64,000 nucleotides of DNA from Methanobrevibacter sp. TLL-48-HuF1 (lineage in GTDB: Archaea > Methanobacteriota > Methanobacteria > Methanobacteriales > Methanobacteriaceae). A program made the position numbers and the translations under genes. The DNA is taken from positions 465,001-529,000 of the forward strand of contig NZ_CP081485.1 of the NCBI RefSeq assembly GCF_023617305.1, in the 5' to 3' direction. Below, piece after piece: positions 8,173-16,149 of this stretch (positions are counted from its first letter, which is position 1; each line of letters starts with the position of its first letter). The notes under the pieces were generated by a model, which did not search any database, was not told the DNA's origin, and saw only the letters and a program-made list of their open reading frames with translations.

Positions 8173-9255
8173 TTAGAATATGTATAACTGAGCAAGAATT
8201 CCAATTACACATAATAACACAGTAACACCCCAATAGCTAAGTACAATCTTACGTTCAGACATACCATAATGATTTAATGTGTGATGTAACGGTTCAACAG
8301 GCAATTTAATAATATTTGCCCTATGTAACAAACTAACAACAACAGATGCTATTGGAACACCTAATGCAAGAACACCAAAGTATGGAATATCAGATATAAG
8401 AACAGCTGCAGCATAACCAGTACCTAATACAAATGATCCTGTATCTCCCATAAATATAGATGCTGGATATTTGTTAAATACTAAAAATCCTAAACATAAT
8501 CCAGTTAAAATTATGAATACTGGAATACCTGCCATATTTCCACATAAATATAAGTAACAGCAACAAGCAAAAGATGCAATACCTACAATTCCTGCAGCTA
8601 AACCATCCATTCCATCAATTAAATTCACACAATTAATACAACCTAAAATAGCTATTATAACTACTGGAAATGCCAATATTCCCAAATTAAATCCACCAAT
8701 TGTAGTTACAACCCCTGTTAAACCTAATAACACACCTAAAAGAATTTGACAAATGATTTTTTCAAGTTCACCAGGTTCTGTTTTAATTGGAACCTCCCCA
8801 ATAATTTCTACTTTGCCCTCTTCCACTAATTTATCAATTTCTTTTTTAGCTTTTGGAGTAGCTACTCTAACTTCTTCATTAGGCTCAACATCAAGTCTGC
8901 CTAAAGTAATTACCTCATCACAACAGTTTACAACAACTTTCTGAATTTCTTTAACCTTAAGACCAATTAAATCATCTAATAAACCTACAATACCTCCTGC
9001 AAGCATAATATAAGACATGATTAAAATTGGAGTATTATTATAATAAATAGCAATAATCAACAAAATTACAAATAAAAATGCAATACCCCCCATTGTAGGA
9101 GTACCGCTTTTATGTCTGTGTTCACTAACAATTGGATTATCTGCTATCCTTGCATTAAGTAATATTCTTTTAATGCAATATGTAAAAATTACCGCACCAA
9201 AAAATGTTATTAAAAAAAGAATTAACATATCTCCATTATTCATTTTACCACACAT
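8173..9255 (-). CDS. MraY-like (glycosyltransferase family 4) pseudomurein lipid transferase
   Basis: A 360-residue polytopic membrane protein of the MraY/WecA family, which transfers a sugar-phosphate from UDP onto a lipid-phosphate carrier. Diagnostic stretches: SGTPTMGG (about 50-57), GLLDDLIGL (about 90-98), NLIDGMDGLAAG (about 211-222), FMGDTGSF (about 268-275) and LHHTLNHYGM (about 324-333). Between the second Asp motif and the next membrane helix there is a hydrophilic stretch of about 60 residues (about 108-168) not found in bacterial MraY. A second ATG at codon 5 is possible. It has its own promoter and leads into the Mur ligase. The pseudomurein role is inferred from order and neighbours. 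Confidence 0.85.
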   Translation of the reverse strand: MCGKMNNGDMLILFLITFFGAVIFTYCIKRILLNARIADNPIVSEHRHKSGTPTMGGIAFLFVILLIIAIYYNNTPILIMSYIMLAGGIVGLLDDLIGLKVKEIQKVVVNCCDEVITLGRLDVEPNEEVRVATPKAKKEIDKLVEEGKVEIIGEVPIKTEPGELEKIICQILLGVLLGLTGVVTTIGGFNLGILAFPVVIIAILGCINCVNLIDGMDGLAAGIVGIASFACCCYLYLCGNMAGIPVFIILTGLCLGFLVFNKYPASIFMGDTGSFVLGTGYAAAVLISDIPYFGVLALGVPIASVVVSLLHRANIIKLPVEPLHHTLNHYGMSERKIVLSYWGVTVLLCVIGILAQLYIF

Positions 9256-9288
9256 AAATTATGTATCATATTAATTTTATTCTTACTG

Positions 9289-9299
9289 TTATATAAAAT
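9289..9299 (-). promoter_or_regulatory. TATA box for the MraY-Mur ligase operon
   Basis: On the minus strand ATTTTATATAA lies about 35-45 bases before the MraY-like start codon, the distance expected for an archaeal TATA element with a short leader. This separates the MraY/Mur ligase pair from the upstream ATP-grasp gene. Confidence 0.5.
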
Positions 9300-9324
9300 T
9301 AATTTAATGGTGTTTAAGTTATTA

Positions 9325-10428
9325 TTAAATCAAATCTTTAACATATTTGTCTAATTGCTCTTTTGAATTTGCCCTAACTGTAATTCTCTGATATCCTTCA
9401 GGTCCATGAACCACACAATCATTATTTTTAAAGGATTTTAAAGGTTCATTTAAAGCCGGACCTTCATAATGTCCAATAGGAATTTCAGTAGCATAATAAT
9501 ATTCTAATTTGTCCTGAATGTCTTTAATAGAAAATTTACCTGATGCCATATTTACTAATTCACATAAAGAATTAACTCCGCAGGTAGCTGTTGTTAAATA
9601 TCTGGTTCCATTTGGTCTTGTGTTAACTTCAATAGCATATAATTGCTGTTCCTGTTTTGAAAACATGAAATCCATTTCAAAAATACCGTCAGAAGCTAAA
9701 TTTTTAGCTACTTTATATGCAGTTCTTTGAATAAGATTATTATCTAATCCTTCAACTAAACAAGGAGCAGTTTTAACCTTATTTAAAGGATGAATTCCTT
9801 CCAAAGTTGTTTCACCTTTATAAATTGGAGATAAAGGCATATATTCACCATTATACCCTAATACTTCAATAGAAATCTCAGAACCTTCAATGAATTTTTC
9901 GCATAAAGCCTGGTCGAACTTTTCAAAGTACTTTTTAACATCATCTAAAGAATTAGCTACTTTAATATCTTTTCCTCCTTGCCCTTGACCCTGCTTTAAA
10001 ACAACTGGAAATTCCATTTCCAATTTACTTTCAAAATTATCCTTAGTTAATATCTGATATTGTGGAGTAGCTACGCCAATTTCATTATAGAACTCTTTTG
10101 TTTTAATTTTATCAGAAGTTAAACTAACCGCACGAACATTTGCTGCTATTACTGGAATATCCGTTTCAGCTTCAAGTTCTTCTTTCATTTTAGCTACTTC
10201 TATTAATGGTGGATCAATACCAATTAATGGTACAACCGCGTCTACATTCTGACTGATGGCTATTTGTTTTGGACTGTCCATACCTCTAGGTACAATAAAA
10301 ACTTGATCAGGCAAATCCAGATTTATAGCATCTTCATTAGATTCAGTAATTATACTTTCAATACCATTTTCTCTAACATAATAATCTATATCATCATACA
10401 ATCTTGAACCAATAAATAAAATTTTCAT
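9325..10428 (-). CDS. CarB-like ATP-grasp ligase, likely pseudomurein-linked
   Basis: 367 residues of the ATP-grasp superfamily, most like one synthetase half of carbamoyl-phosphate synthase large chain. Seen: N-terminal Rossmann-like domain (1-95), the ATP-binding segment FPVVLKQGQGQGGKDI (about 140-155), and the metal site EMDFMFS...AIEVNTRPNG (about 250-275). It is far shorter than CarB, so it is not carbamoyl-phosphate synthase. CarB-like ATP-grasp genes are reported beside MraY- and Mur-type genes in pseudomurein producers, so a peptide-bond-forming wall role is likely but inferred. The ATG overlaps the TGA of the hydrogenase maturation protease gene (ATGA), so the two are translationally coupled. 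Confidence 0.75.
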   Translation of the reverse strand: MKILFIGSRLYDDIDYYVRENGIESIITESNEDAINLDLPDQVFIVPRGMDSPKQIAISQNVDAVVPLIGIDPPLIEVAKMKEELEAETDIPVIAANVRAVSLTSDKIKTKEFYNEIGVATPQYQILTKDNFESKLEMEFPVVLKQGQGQGGKDIKVANSLDDVKKYFEKFDQALCEKFIEGSEISIEVLGYNGEYMPLSPIYKGETTLEGIHPLNKVKTAPCLVEGLDNNLIQRTAYKVAKNLASDGIFEMDFMFSKQEQQLYAIEVNTRPNGTRYLTTATCGVNSLCELVNMASGKFSIKDIQDKLEYYYATEIPIGHYEGPALNEPLKSFKNNDCVVHGPEGYQRITVRANSKEQLDKYVKDLI

Positions 10429-10898
10429 AAAATCTCCTTTAAAATATTTATAAACTTATAAGCTCCCTTCTGAACTACTGGGGTTGGCATATCTGAATAA
10501 TCCATAGATTCAGGTTCAATACCAACAAATATTATCTTAAAATCATTATCTCGCTCTAAATATTTAACAAAATATGATAAAGACATTGAATGAGTTGAAA
10601 TTCCAATATTGACAAAATCATCCTTGTCTACAATTTTAAATTCCCCTGGCCTGCACCCCATCAAACATGCATCAACAAGAATTACATGTGACGGCTTTTC
10701 TTTTCTGATTTTACCTGTGAAATTCTCAGGAACTGTTTGACCATCAATAATTATTAAATCAGAATTTTCCAAATCTTTTAATTCATTAATTATAAAAGGT
10801 CCTACACCATCATCACATTTAAGCTCGTTTCCAATTCCCAATATAATTAACTTTTCTTTATTTTTTAAAAATTCTTCCAGTTCTCTTTTAAATGAAAT
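10425..10898 (-). CDS. Hydrogenase maturation protease (HycI/HyaD family)
   Basis: This peptidase clips the C-terminus of a [NiFe] hydrogenase large subunit after nickel insertion. Motifs: GIGNELKCDDGVGPFI with the metal-binding acidic residue, VDACLMGCRPGEF, and STHSMSLSYF with the second metal ligand His. The only ATG/GTG/TTG in the right area is TTG at 10841, but starting there removes the first beta strand (KLIIL before GIGN) that the family needs. The frame stays open upstream with family-like sequence, and an AGGTGAT box sits before an ATT codon at 10896-10898, so I place the start there tentatively; the conservative start is 10841. It overlaps the ATP-grasp start by 4 bases. Confidence 0.8.
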   Translation of the reverse strand: MSFKRELEEFLKNKEKLIILGIGNELKCDDGVGPFIINELKDLENSDLIIIDGQTVPENFTGKIRKEKPSHVILVDACLMGCRPGEFKIVDKDDFVNIGISTHSMSLSYFVKYLERDNDFKIIFVGIEPESMDYSDMPTPVVQKGAYKFINILKEIL

Positions 10899-10906
10899 AA
10901 AATCAC

Positions 10907-11674
10907 CTAATAATAATTTGCTTCAATAGTTCCAATTCCTTTTCCCATAATATATTTTAATTTAACATTAATTAAATCATTGCATTTTACATTTTTTTCA
11001 TTTAAAGGAATTAACAGAGGTGGGTTTAACATTGGCGTAGGTCCACAAACCAAATTATCGTTAAGCTTAGTAACAGTTGTAATTTTCAATCCATTAACTG
11101 AAGAATCTTTTTTAGCCTTTAAAGTTATGACTTTTTCAAAATTAGGATTTATTTCATTTAGAAAATTAATCTCATCATAAATAACCGGCTTTGATAAAAT
11201 TTCACAAGAAACATCTTCATCATAATGAATATAATCTCGCTCCAGGTGTGCAAGTTCTATAATATTAATAATACCCTGGGGAATTATTCTGCCATCCTCT
11301 TTTAGATAATTTCTTACATGATTCAATACTGGAACTTCTTCTTCATCAATAAGAGCAGTATCTAACATTTCACAAACAATTAAATCAGATTTTTTAGAAA
11401 AATTATAATTAAAAACATCTTCATTAATAACTTTAATATTTTTAAAGTTTTCTAAATTTTTTTTAGCACATATACTAGCTTTAACATCTTGTTCAATAGC
11501 TATTATTTCTTTAAAATAAGAATTTAAGAAAAAAGATAAAATTCCACTTCCACATCCTAAATCATAAGCTAATTCCTGATTGACAGATAAATCTTCAATA
11601 GCTTCGTAAAATGCTGAAATTCTTTCTTCATCTTTCAATAAATCAAAATGGTAATGAGTTGTTTTAAATTTCAT
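10907..11674 (-). CDS. SAM-dependent methyltransferase, PRMT-like
   Basis: 255 residues with a class I methyltransferase core: motif I AYDLGCGSGILS (about 36-47), the acidic ribose-binding residue in IIAIEQD (about 57-63) and IVCEMLDTALIDEEEVP (about 98-114), which resembles the double-E region of protein arginine methyltransferase-like proteins. The C-terminal 110 residues form a beta-rich domain, also PRMT-like. Substrate is unknown. The gene sits 15 bases after nikR and just upstream of the hydrogenase protease, whose proposed start lies within 10 bases of its stop codon, so it is likely in the same operon. Confidence 0.65.
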   Translation of the reverse strand: MKFKTTHYHFDLLKDEERISAFYEAIEDLSVNQELAYDLGCGSGILSFFLNSYFKEIIAIEQDVKASICAKKNLENFKNIKVINEDVFNYNFSKKSDLIVCEMLDTALIDEEEVPVLNHVRNYLKEDGRIIPQGIINIIELAHLERDYIHYDEDVSCEILSKPVIYDEINFLNEINPNFEKVITLKAKKDSSVNGLKITTVTKLNDNLVCGPTPMLNPPLLIPLNEKNVKCNDLINVKLKYIMGKGIGTIEANYY

Positions 11675-11689
11675 GTGAAAAAAATAAAA

Positions 11690-12133
11690 TTAATGGTGAT
11701 GATTATGTTCATGATCAGGATCACTAAACTCTTCACCATTAGCAGTAGTTGTGAGTTTTACGTGTTCTACTCCTTTAAGTCTCATTATTTTATCAGTTAA
11801 CTCACGAATTTCACTAATATCCCCATTAACAACAACAATTTCCATACAATATTTTTCAGTCATATGAAGGTGCATATTCATGTTAATTTCATTTCTGAAA
11901 CTGTGTTGAATATCTGCAAGATTTTCCATAACTCCAGTATAATGATGATCATAAATAATAGTAATAATTCCAATTCTTTCTCCTTCCATCTCATTCATCC
12001 ATTGATGTCTTACAATATAATCCTGAAGAGCATCACGAATACCTTTTGAACGAGATTGATAACCTCTTTCTTTTAAAACTTCATCAAAATCAGCCAATAA
12101 TTTTTTTGGTAATGACATACTTATTCTCATCAT
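11690..12133 (-). CDS. nikR: Nickel-responsive transcriptional regulator NikR
   Basis: NikR is a ribbon-helix-helix repressor that binds DNA when loaded with nickel. Seen: N-terminal RHH domain (MRISMSLPKKLLADFDEVL, then QSRSKGIRDAL), and an ACT-like nickel domain with the HHY, HLH and downstream Cys (KYC) ligands. The C-terminus ends in a His-rich tail (DPDHEHNHHH) that could bind extra metal. I start at ATG 12133, because the upstream in-frame TTG (12154) adds seven non-family residues; ATG 12130 is equally possible. No operator palindrome is obvious upstream. Likely targets, such as nickel transport, are not in this window, but a hydrogenase maturation gene is two genes downstream. Confidence 0.93.
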   Translation of the reverse strand: MMRISMSLPKKLLADFDEVLKERGYQSRSKGIRDALQDYIVRHQWMNEMEGERIGIITIIYDHHYTGVMENLADIQHSFRNEINMNMHLHMTEKYCMEIVVVNGDISEIRELTDKIMRLKGVEHVKLTTTANGEEFSDPDHEHNHHH

Positions 12134-12230
12134 AGTAAAAACCGTCCACAACAAAGTGATTTAAATATAATATTAAACTTAAAATATATAAATGTTATGA
12201 AAAAATAAGAAATTTATATTACTATATTTC

Positions 12231-12698
12231 TTATTCAACAAGTAAATAATACTCCCCATCTTCTTTTTTAATGGGTTTTAGAAGGTTTTTATTTTCCAGA
12301 GATAAAATAATATGATACATTTTAAAATTAGAAAGTTTTAAATCACCATATAACAAATGGCCTTCTAAAGTATACTTAGAAACCAAATTCTTATCATCAA
12401 CTAACTCTTTAATTAGATTATAAGATTCTTTTTCTTTAATATTCAGTTCAATCTTTTCAACATCTTTTTTAGATTTAACCGCATTAATCTCTTTATTAGA
12501 AATAGTTAACTTAACACTGCCACCATTAAACTCAATTAGATTCTTTTCAGATAATGTGTTTAAAATTTGAACCAAATCATATTCATGAAATCCTAATTCC
12601 TCTTTTAAAAGTTTAATAGGTACTCCTTCAGAATATTCAGGATTAAATATTTCTACCTGATTTAAAACAACTTCCTCTTTTTTTGTAATTGTAATCAT
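12231..12698 (-). CDS. Winged-helix-like hypothetical protein
   Basis: 155 residues, no signal peptide or membrane segment. Two similar halves each look like a short winged-helix unit: GVPIKLLKEELGFHEYDLVQILNTLSEKNLIE (about 25-56) and a second copy ending YHIILSLENKNLLKPIKK (about 127-144). A Lys/Glu-rich linker joins them. It may bind DNA or RNA, but I do not recognise the family. It stands alone between nikR and a long AT-rich gap. Confidence 0.5.
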   Translation of the reverse strand: MITITKKEEVVLNQVEIFNPEYSEGVPIKLLKEELGFHEYDLVQILNTLSEKNLIEFNGGSVKLTISNKEINAVKSKKDVEKIELNIKEKESYNLIKELVDDKNLVSKYTLEGHLLYGDLKLSNFKMYHIILSLENKNLLKPIKKEDGEYYLLVE

Positions 12699-12829
12699 AA
12701 ATAATCTATTTATATTATAATAATTATCATTTTTAAAATTTTTGAAAACACATTATTATTAAAAAACACAAAGAAAAATTTGTTTCGAAATTATATTAAT
12801 ACTTTTCAAAATTTTAATATTAATTAAGT

Positions 12830-12853
12830 AATACTTTTTTATAAAAAAGTATT
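12830..12853. repeat. Perfect 24-bp palindrome
   Basis: AATACTTTTTTA (12830-12841) is followed directly by its exact reverse complement TAAAAAAGTATT (12842-12853). It lies about 130 bases upstream of the winged-helix protein gene. It could be a protein-binding operator or a fold-back terminator; the lack of a loop favours a DNA site. Confidence 0.5.
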
Positions 12854-13049
12854 TATAATATGAAAAATAATGTAAATATAGGTTTGAAGTAAAAACATAT
12901 TCAAAATTATTAAACATATATAACTATTCTGTCTTTTAATTACCCTCCTCTTTTTTACTTCGAACTATCTCTTTTTAAGAAAAACTGCTAATTTTTAATT
13001 TAAAAAATTGTTGAAAGATTAAAAGAATAATTTATTAACTTTAAATGCT

Positions 13050-13081
13050 AAAAAAAGAATTTTTGAAAAAAATTAAAAAAA
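13050..13081 (-). terminator. Oligo-T terminator of the secreted peptidase gene
   Basis: On the minus strand, 35-65 bases after the stop codon, there are T-runs of 7, 7, 5 and 7. The same arrangement, with a shared AAAAATTCTTTTTT core, recurs downstream of the DUF5654 gene at 15079-15111. T-runs alone terminate archaeal RNA polymerase. Confidence 0.55.
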
Positions 13082-13115
13082 GGAATTAGATTTAAAATAA
13101 AAAACTCATAAATCA

Positions 13116-14948
13116 TTAAATTAAGTTATTATACTGCAACAATGCTTTCATCATATTGAATGATTTATCCACACTTCCAGCAGCAATCGTACCATGAGGT
13201 GTTAATACTTCACATGTAACAGATGGAATACCCCTTAAATTAACTGTATCCTCCATAGCTCCACCATATTCTTTACCTGCAATATCATATATTAATTTAG
13301 AGTAACCTGTTTTTTTAGAAATAAAATCAGCTATTTTTGCACTTTCAGATAAGGGAGAATAAGAACCCATAGCTACATCCTTTCCAGGATCACCGTTAGG
13401 TTGAGTACAATGGAAATCACCATAATTATCACATTTTAATGAACATATTAATTCCACTACATTATTTGATATAGTTCCCGGAACATTTGCTTTTGAATTT
13501 AAATTAACATTATTATAATTCCTAACATTACTAGCAGTTGCTTTTGGTTGGATAAATGGAATGATATGTACAGTACCTTTAATTGGATTGCTTTCCAAAT
13601 AACTTATTAACTTTAACACAGCTACTTGAGAAGATAACTCTGATCCATGAATACCTGCAGTAATAAATACCACATTTCCAATTCCGCCTTTAAAAGTAAT
13701 CCAAGGTGTGCCTGATTTTGCAGAATTAATGACTTGATTGATTAATTCTGAGTTAGGTAAATTATTTTTTATTAAAGAGTTTTTAGTAACATCTGCACCA
13801 GTATTCCAATTTAAAGTTGTTAACGAACAATCATTTTTAACAATATACTTATTACTGCTGCACATATTATCAGCATAATAAGTTATAATATAATTTCCGG
13901 CAGGATTATTTAAATTAATTGTTGCAATTCCTTTATCATCAGTATAGGCAGTTAAAATTTGGCCTGCAACATTGAATTTAATTAACTTATTACATACGGG
14001 ATTTCCTGTAGAATCTACAAAATTAACCGAAACATTAACTGGATTTCCATAAGTTGAAGAAATATCCTCCCCTGATATTCTACTTAAAACCTTTATTTTA
14101 TTACCCATTTCCAAATTATCATAATAAGCAGTTAATATATACTCCCCGGGATTTAAATTAATATCTAATTTTGCTATTCCTAAATTATTTGTAGTTTTAT
14201 AATAAAATACACCATTAATATTCATTTTAACTGTTTTATTAATTAAAGGATTGCCAGATTTATCTAAAACCTTAACTAAATATTGAGAATCATTTTTGTA
14301 ATATTTAACCAAATCCTTACCCTCTAAAAATGACAATACTGTAATATTATAACCAGTTGCAAGATTATCATACATTAATGTAATAATATACTTTCCAGGG
14401 CGTAAATTAATATTTAATTTACCTAAACCCAACTCATCAGTATTTTTATGATAAAACACACCATTAATATTTAAAGTTACCTTTGCATTAGAAACAGTTC
14501 CGCCTGTAGATTTATTTAAAACTTTAAATACAAACTGAGAATCATTTTGATAATATTTAACCAAATCCTTACTCTCCAAAAATGACAATACAGTGATATT
14601 ATTTTTAACAGTTGTATTTTTATAAGAAGTAGTAATTGAATACTTGCCAGGCATTAAATGAATATTAAGTTTTCCATTTCCATAGCTGTCTGTAACTCTA
14701 GTGTAATTTTTACCTCCAACATTTAAATTAACAGTACAATCTTTAGAAGGCAAATTATTTTCTTTTACATTAAATTCAAATTGTGAATCATTTTGATAAT
14801 ATTTAACCAAATCATAAGTAGTAATTTTGACATTATCATTTGTAATCAAATTATTATCTAAACTAGTGTCATTATCCTGAGCAAAACAAGTATTTAAACA
14901 AAATAATAACAAAATTAAAATTAAAACTAAAAAATATCTTTTTTTCAT
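13116..14948 (-). CDS. Secreted Ig-repeat protein with AstE/M14-type metallopeptidase domain
   Basis: 610 residues: signal peptide (1-23), four Ig-like repeats of about 75-85 residues (DLVKYYQNDSQF ... GKLNINLRPGKYIIT) of the type common in Methanobrevibacter surface proteins, then a C-terminal domain (about 385-610) like succinylglutamate desuccinylase/aspartoacylase, an M14 relative. The domain keeps the zinc site GIHGSE (His, Glu) and GDFHCTQPNG (third His) and the catalytic-Glu region VTCEVLTPHG. A secreted enzyme of this type could trim a cell-wall peptide or a dietary peptide; neither is shown. I start at ATG 14948, which has GAGG 9 bases upstream and gives a proper signal peptide; the longer frame adds 13 odd residues. 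Confidence 0.75.
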   Translation of the reverse strand: MKKRYFLVLILILLLFCLNTCFAQDNDTSLDNNLITNDNVKITTYDLVKYYQNDSQFEFNVKENNLPSKDCTVNLNVGGKNYTRVTDSYGNGKLNIHLMPGKYSITTSYKNTTVKNNITVLSFLESKDLVKYYQNDSQFVFKVLNKSTGGTVSNAKVTLNINGVFYHKNTDELGLGKLNINLRPGKYIITLMYDNLATGYNITVLSFLEGKDLVKYYKNDSQYLVKVLDKSGNPLINKTVKMNINGVFYYKTTNNLGIAKLDINLNPGEYILTAYYDNLEMGNKIKVLSRISGEDISSTYGNPVNVSVNFVDSTGNPVCNKLIKFNVAGQILTAYTDDKGIATINLNNPAGNYIITYYADNMCSSNKYIVKNDCSLTTLNWNTGADVTKNSLIKNNLPNSELINQVINSAKSGTPWITFKGGIGNVVFITAGIHGSELSSQVAVLKLISYLESNPIKGTVHIIPFIQPKATASNVRNYNNVNLNSKANVPGTISNNVVELICSLKCDNYGDFHCTQPNGDPGKDVAMGSYSPLSESAKIADFISKKTGYSKLIYDIAGKEYGGAMEDTVNLRGIPSVTCEVLTPHGTIAAGSVDKSFNMMKALLQYNNLI

Positions 14949-15078
14949 AATATAATTCCTCAATGCTGTAATTATACTTAAACACACAAATTAAGTATAC
15001 CTACAATAAGTTCATTCTATCATTGGCACTATTTAAATTATAAGGGACAATAAAATGATTCATCTAAAAAAACAATAC

Positions 15079-15111
15079 AAAAAAGAATTTTTGGAAAAAA
15101 AATAAAAAAGG
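15079..15111 (-). terminator. Oligo-T terminator of the DUF5654 gene
   Basis: On the minus strand, T-runs of 6, 8 and 6 lie 5-37 bases after the stop codon. The core is nearly the same as the terminator at 13050-13081, suggesting a repeated terminator cassette. Confidence 0.5.
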
Positions 15112-15115
15112 ATAT

Positions 15116-15364
15116 TTAGTCTTTATCAAGATCAATACCCATTTTTCCAGCAATTCTTGCAAGTAATACAGTAACAACTACAGCAACAATAGTTACAATA
15201 ACTGCATATATTAATAATCCAGTTACTGCACCTCCAGCAGTGTAAAATTCTTCAATTAATTTTTGTATTGCTTCATTCCAAGCTAAACCTGCAACAAATG
15301 CAAATGCTGTAGTAATTAATGTTAACATAGTTTCCATTATCATTTTGCTTATTTCACTATCCAT
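15116..15364 (-). CDS. DUF5654 family small membrane protein
   Basis: 82 residues with two predicted membrane helices (about 10-30 and 43-68) separated by a short amphipathic stretch (LAWNEAIQKLIEEF), which resembles the DUF5654 family. It ends in charged residues (KMGIDLDKD). The start is ATG 15364, with AGGTGA 5 bases upstream; two earlier in-frame codons overlap that box. Function unknown. Neighbours do not help. Confidence 0.65.
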   Translation of the reverse strand: MDSEISKMIMETMLTLITTAFAFVAGLAWNEAIQKLIEEFYTAGGAVTGLLIYAVIVTIVAVVVTVLLARIAGKMGIDLDKD

Positions 15365-15597
15365 AATCATCACCTTATTTATTATTTATAAAATTTTTAT
15401 GAATAATGATAAAATATTAATATTTATTAAATTTATTGTACAAAACATGTATTAAAAAACTTTTAAGTATACATTTTACATTATTCCATATAATATCTTA
15501 AGTTTATTTTATTTAAATCTATTTTAAAAAATTAATTAGTTTTCCTTAGAATACAAAACTAAAAAATTTAAATAATTCAACTATAAAATTAACATAT

Positions 15598-16149
15598 ATG
15601 AAAGCAACAGACATATTTCAAGATTTACGCAATATTTCATCAAAAGAAAGAATAACAAAAACTGAATTATTAAAACTCTTAAAAAAATATTGCAAAATAA
15701 TTTCACCCTATGACCTAATGCTTGCAACAGCTAGAATGAGGGAAGAAGGAAAATATGTTCAAGCTAATTATCGTGAAAAATACTTGGAAGTTTATGTAAA
15801 ATACTTCATCATGCGTGTAAAGGAAATACTTGACAATAACAATTATATAGATAAAGATATTGATAAAGAAAGTTTTGATAAATCATTTAATTTATTAAAA
15901 CATCAGTTTGAAAAAGAAAGAAATTACACAATAGAAGAAGATAAGTTTCCTTTAATTTATATTATTGTTGCTCTTTATACAACATTTATTTTGGAAGAGC
16001 CTATTCATCCGGTTGGAAGTGAATTTCCTGGAAGTTTAAAAGTAGAAGAAAAAAATGGAGAATATTACTGTCCAGTTAAAGACAAACAAAAAGACAATGA
16101 AAATGCTATTTGTAATTTATGTCTAGCTGAACAGACCCCTGGAATTTAA
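15598..16149 (+). CDS. DUF2115 family protein (UPF0305)
   Basis: 183 residues, cytoplasmic and helical. It matches the methanogen DUF2115/UPF0305 family by size, by the central YREKYLEVYVKYFIMRV region and by the C-terminal EPIHPVGSEFPG segment followed by a Cys cluster (YYCPVKDKQ ... AICNLCLAEQTPGI), which may bind a metal. No ribosome site is visible before the ATG, so the mRNA may be nearly leaderless. Its stop codon overlaps the stop of the convergent glutamate synthase gene by 4 bases. Confidence 0.75.
   Translation: MKATDIFQDLRNISSKERITKTELLKLLKKYCKIISPYDLMLATARMREEGKYVQANYREKYLEVYVKYFIMRVKEILDNNNYIDKDIDKESFDKSFNLLKHQFEKERNYTIEEDKFPLIYIIVALYTTFILEEPIHPVGSEFPGSLKVEEKNGEYYCPVKDKQKDNENAICNLCLAEQTPGI

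Larger units (their letters stand above)
12699..13115. other. 417-bp AT-rich intergenic region
   Basis: I find no gene of either strand. It holds a perfect 24-bp palindrome (12830-12853) and, at its right end, T-runs on the minus strand that terminate the peptidase gene. Both flanking genes are on the minus strand, so the left part should contain the promoter of the winged-helix protein gene. Confidence 0.5.

Noticed and set aside
9325-10428. Carbamoyl-phosphate synthase large chain
   Set aside because: Only 367 residues, one ATP-grasp unit, no allosteric or second synthetase half, and wall-synthesis neighbours.
15055-15105. 16-codon plus-strand frame starting MIHLKKQ
   Set aside because: Made of the A-rich complement of a terminator, with no ribosome site and no conserved feature.
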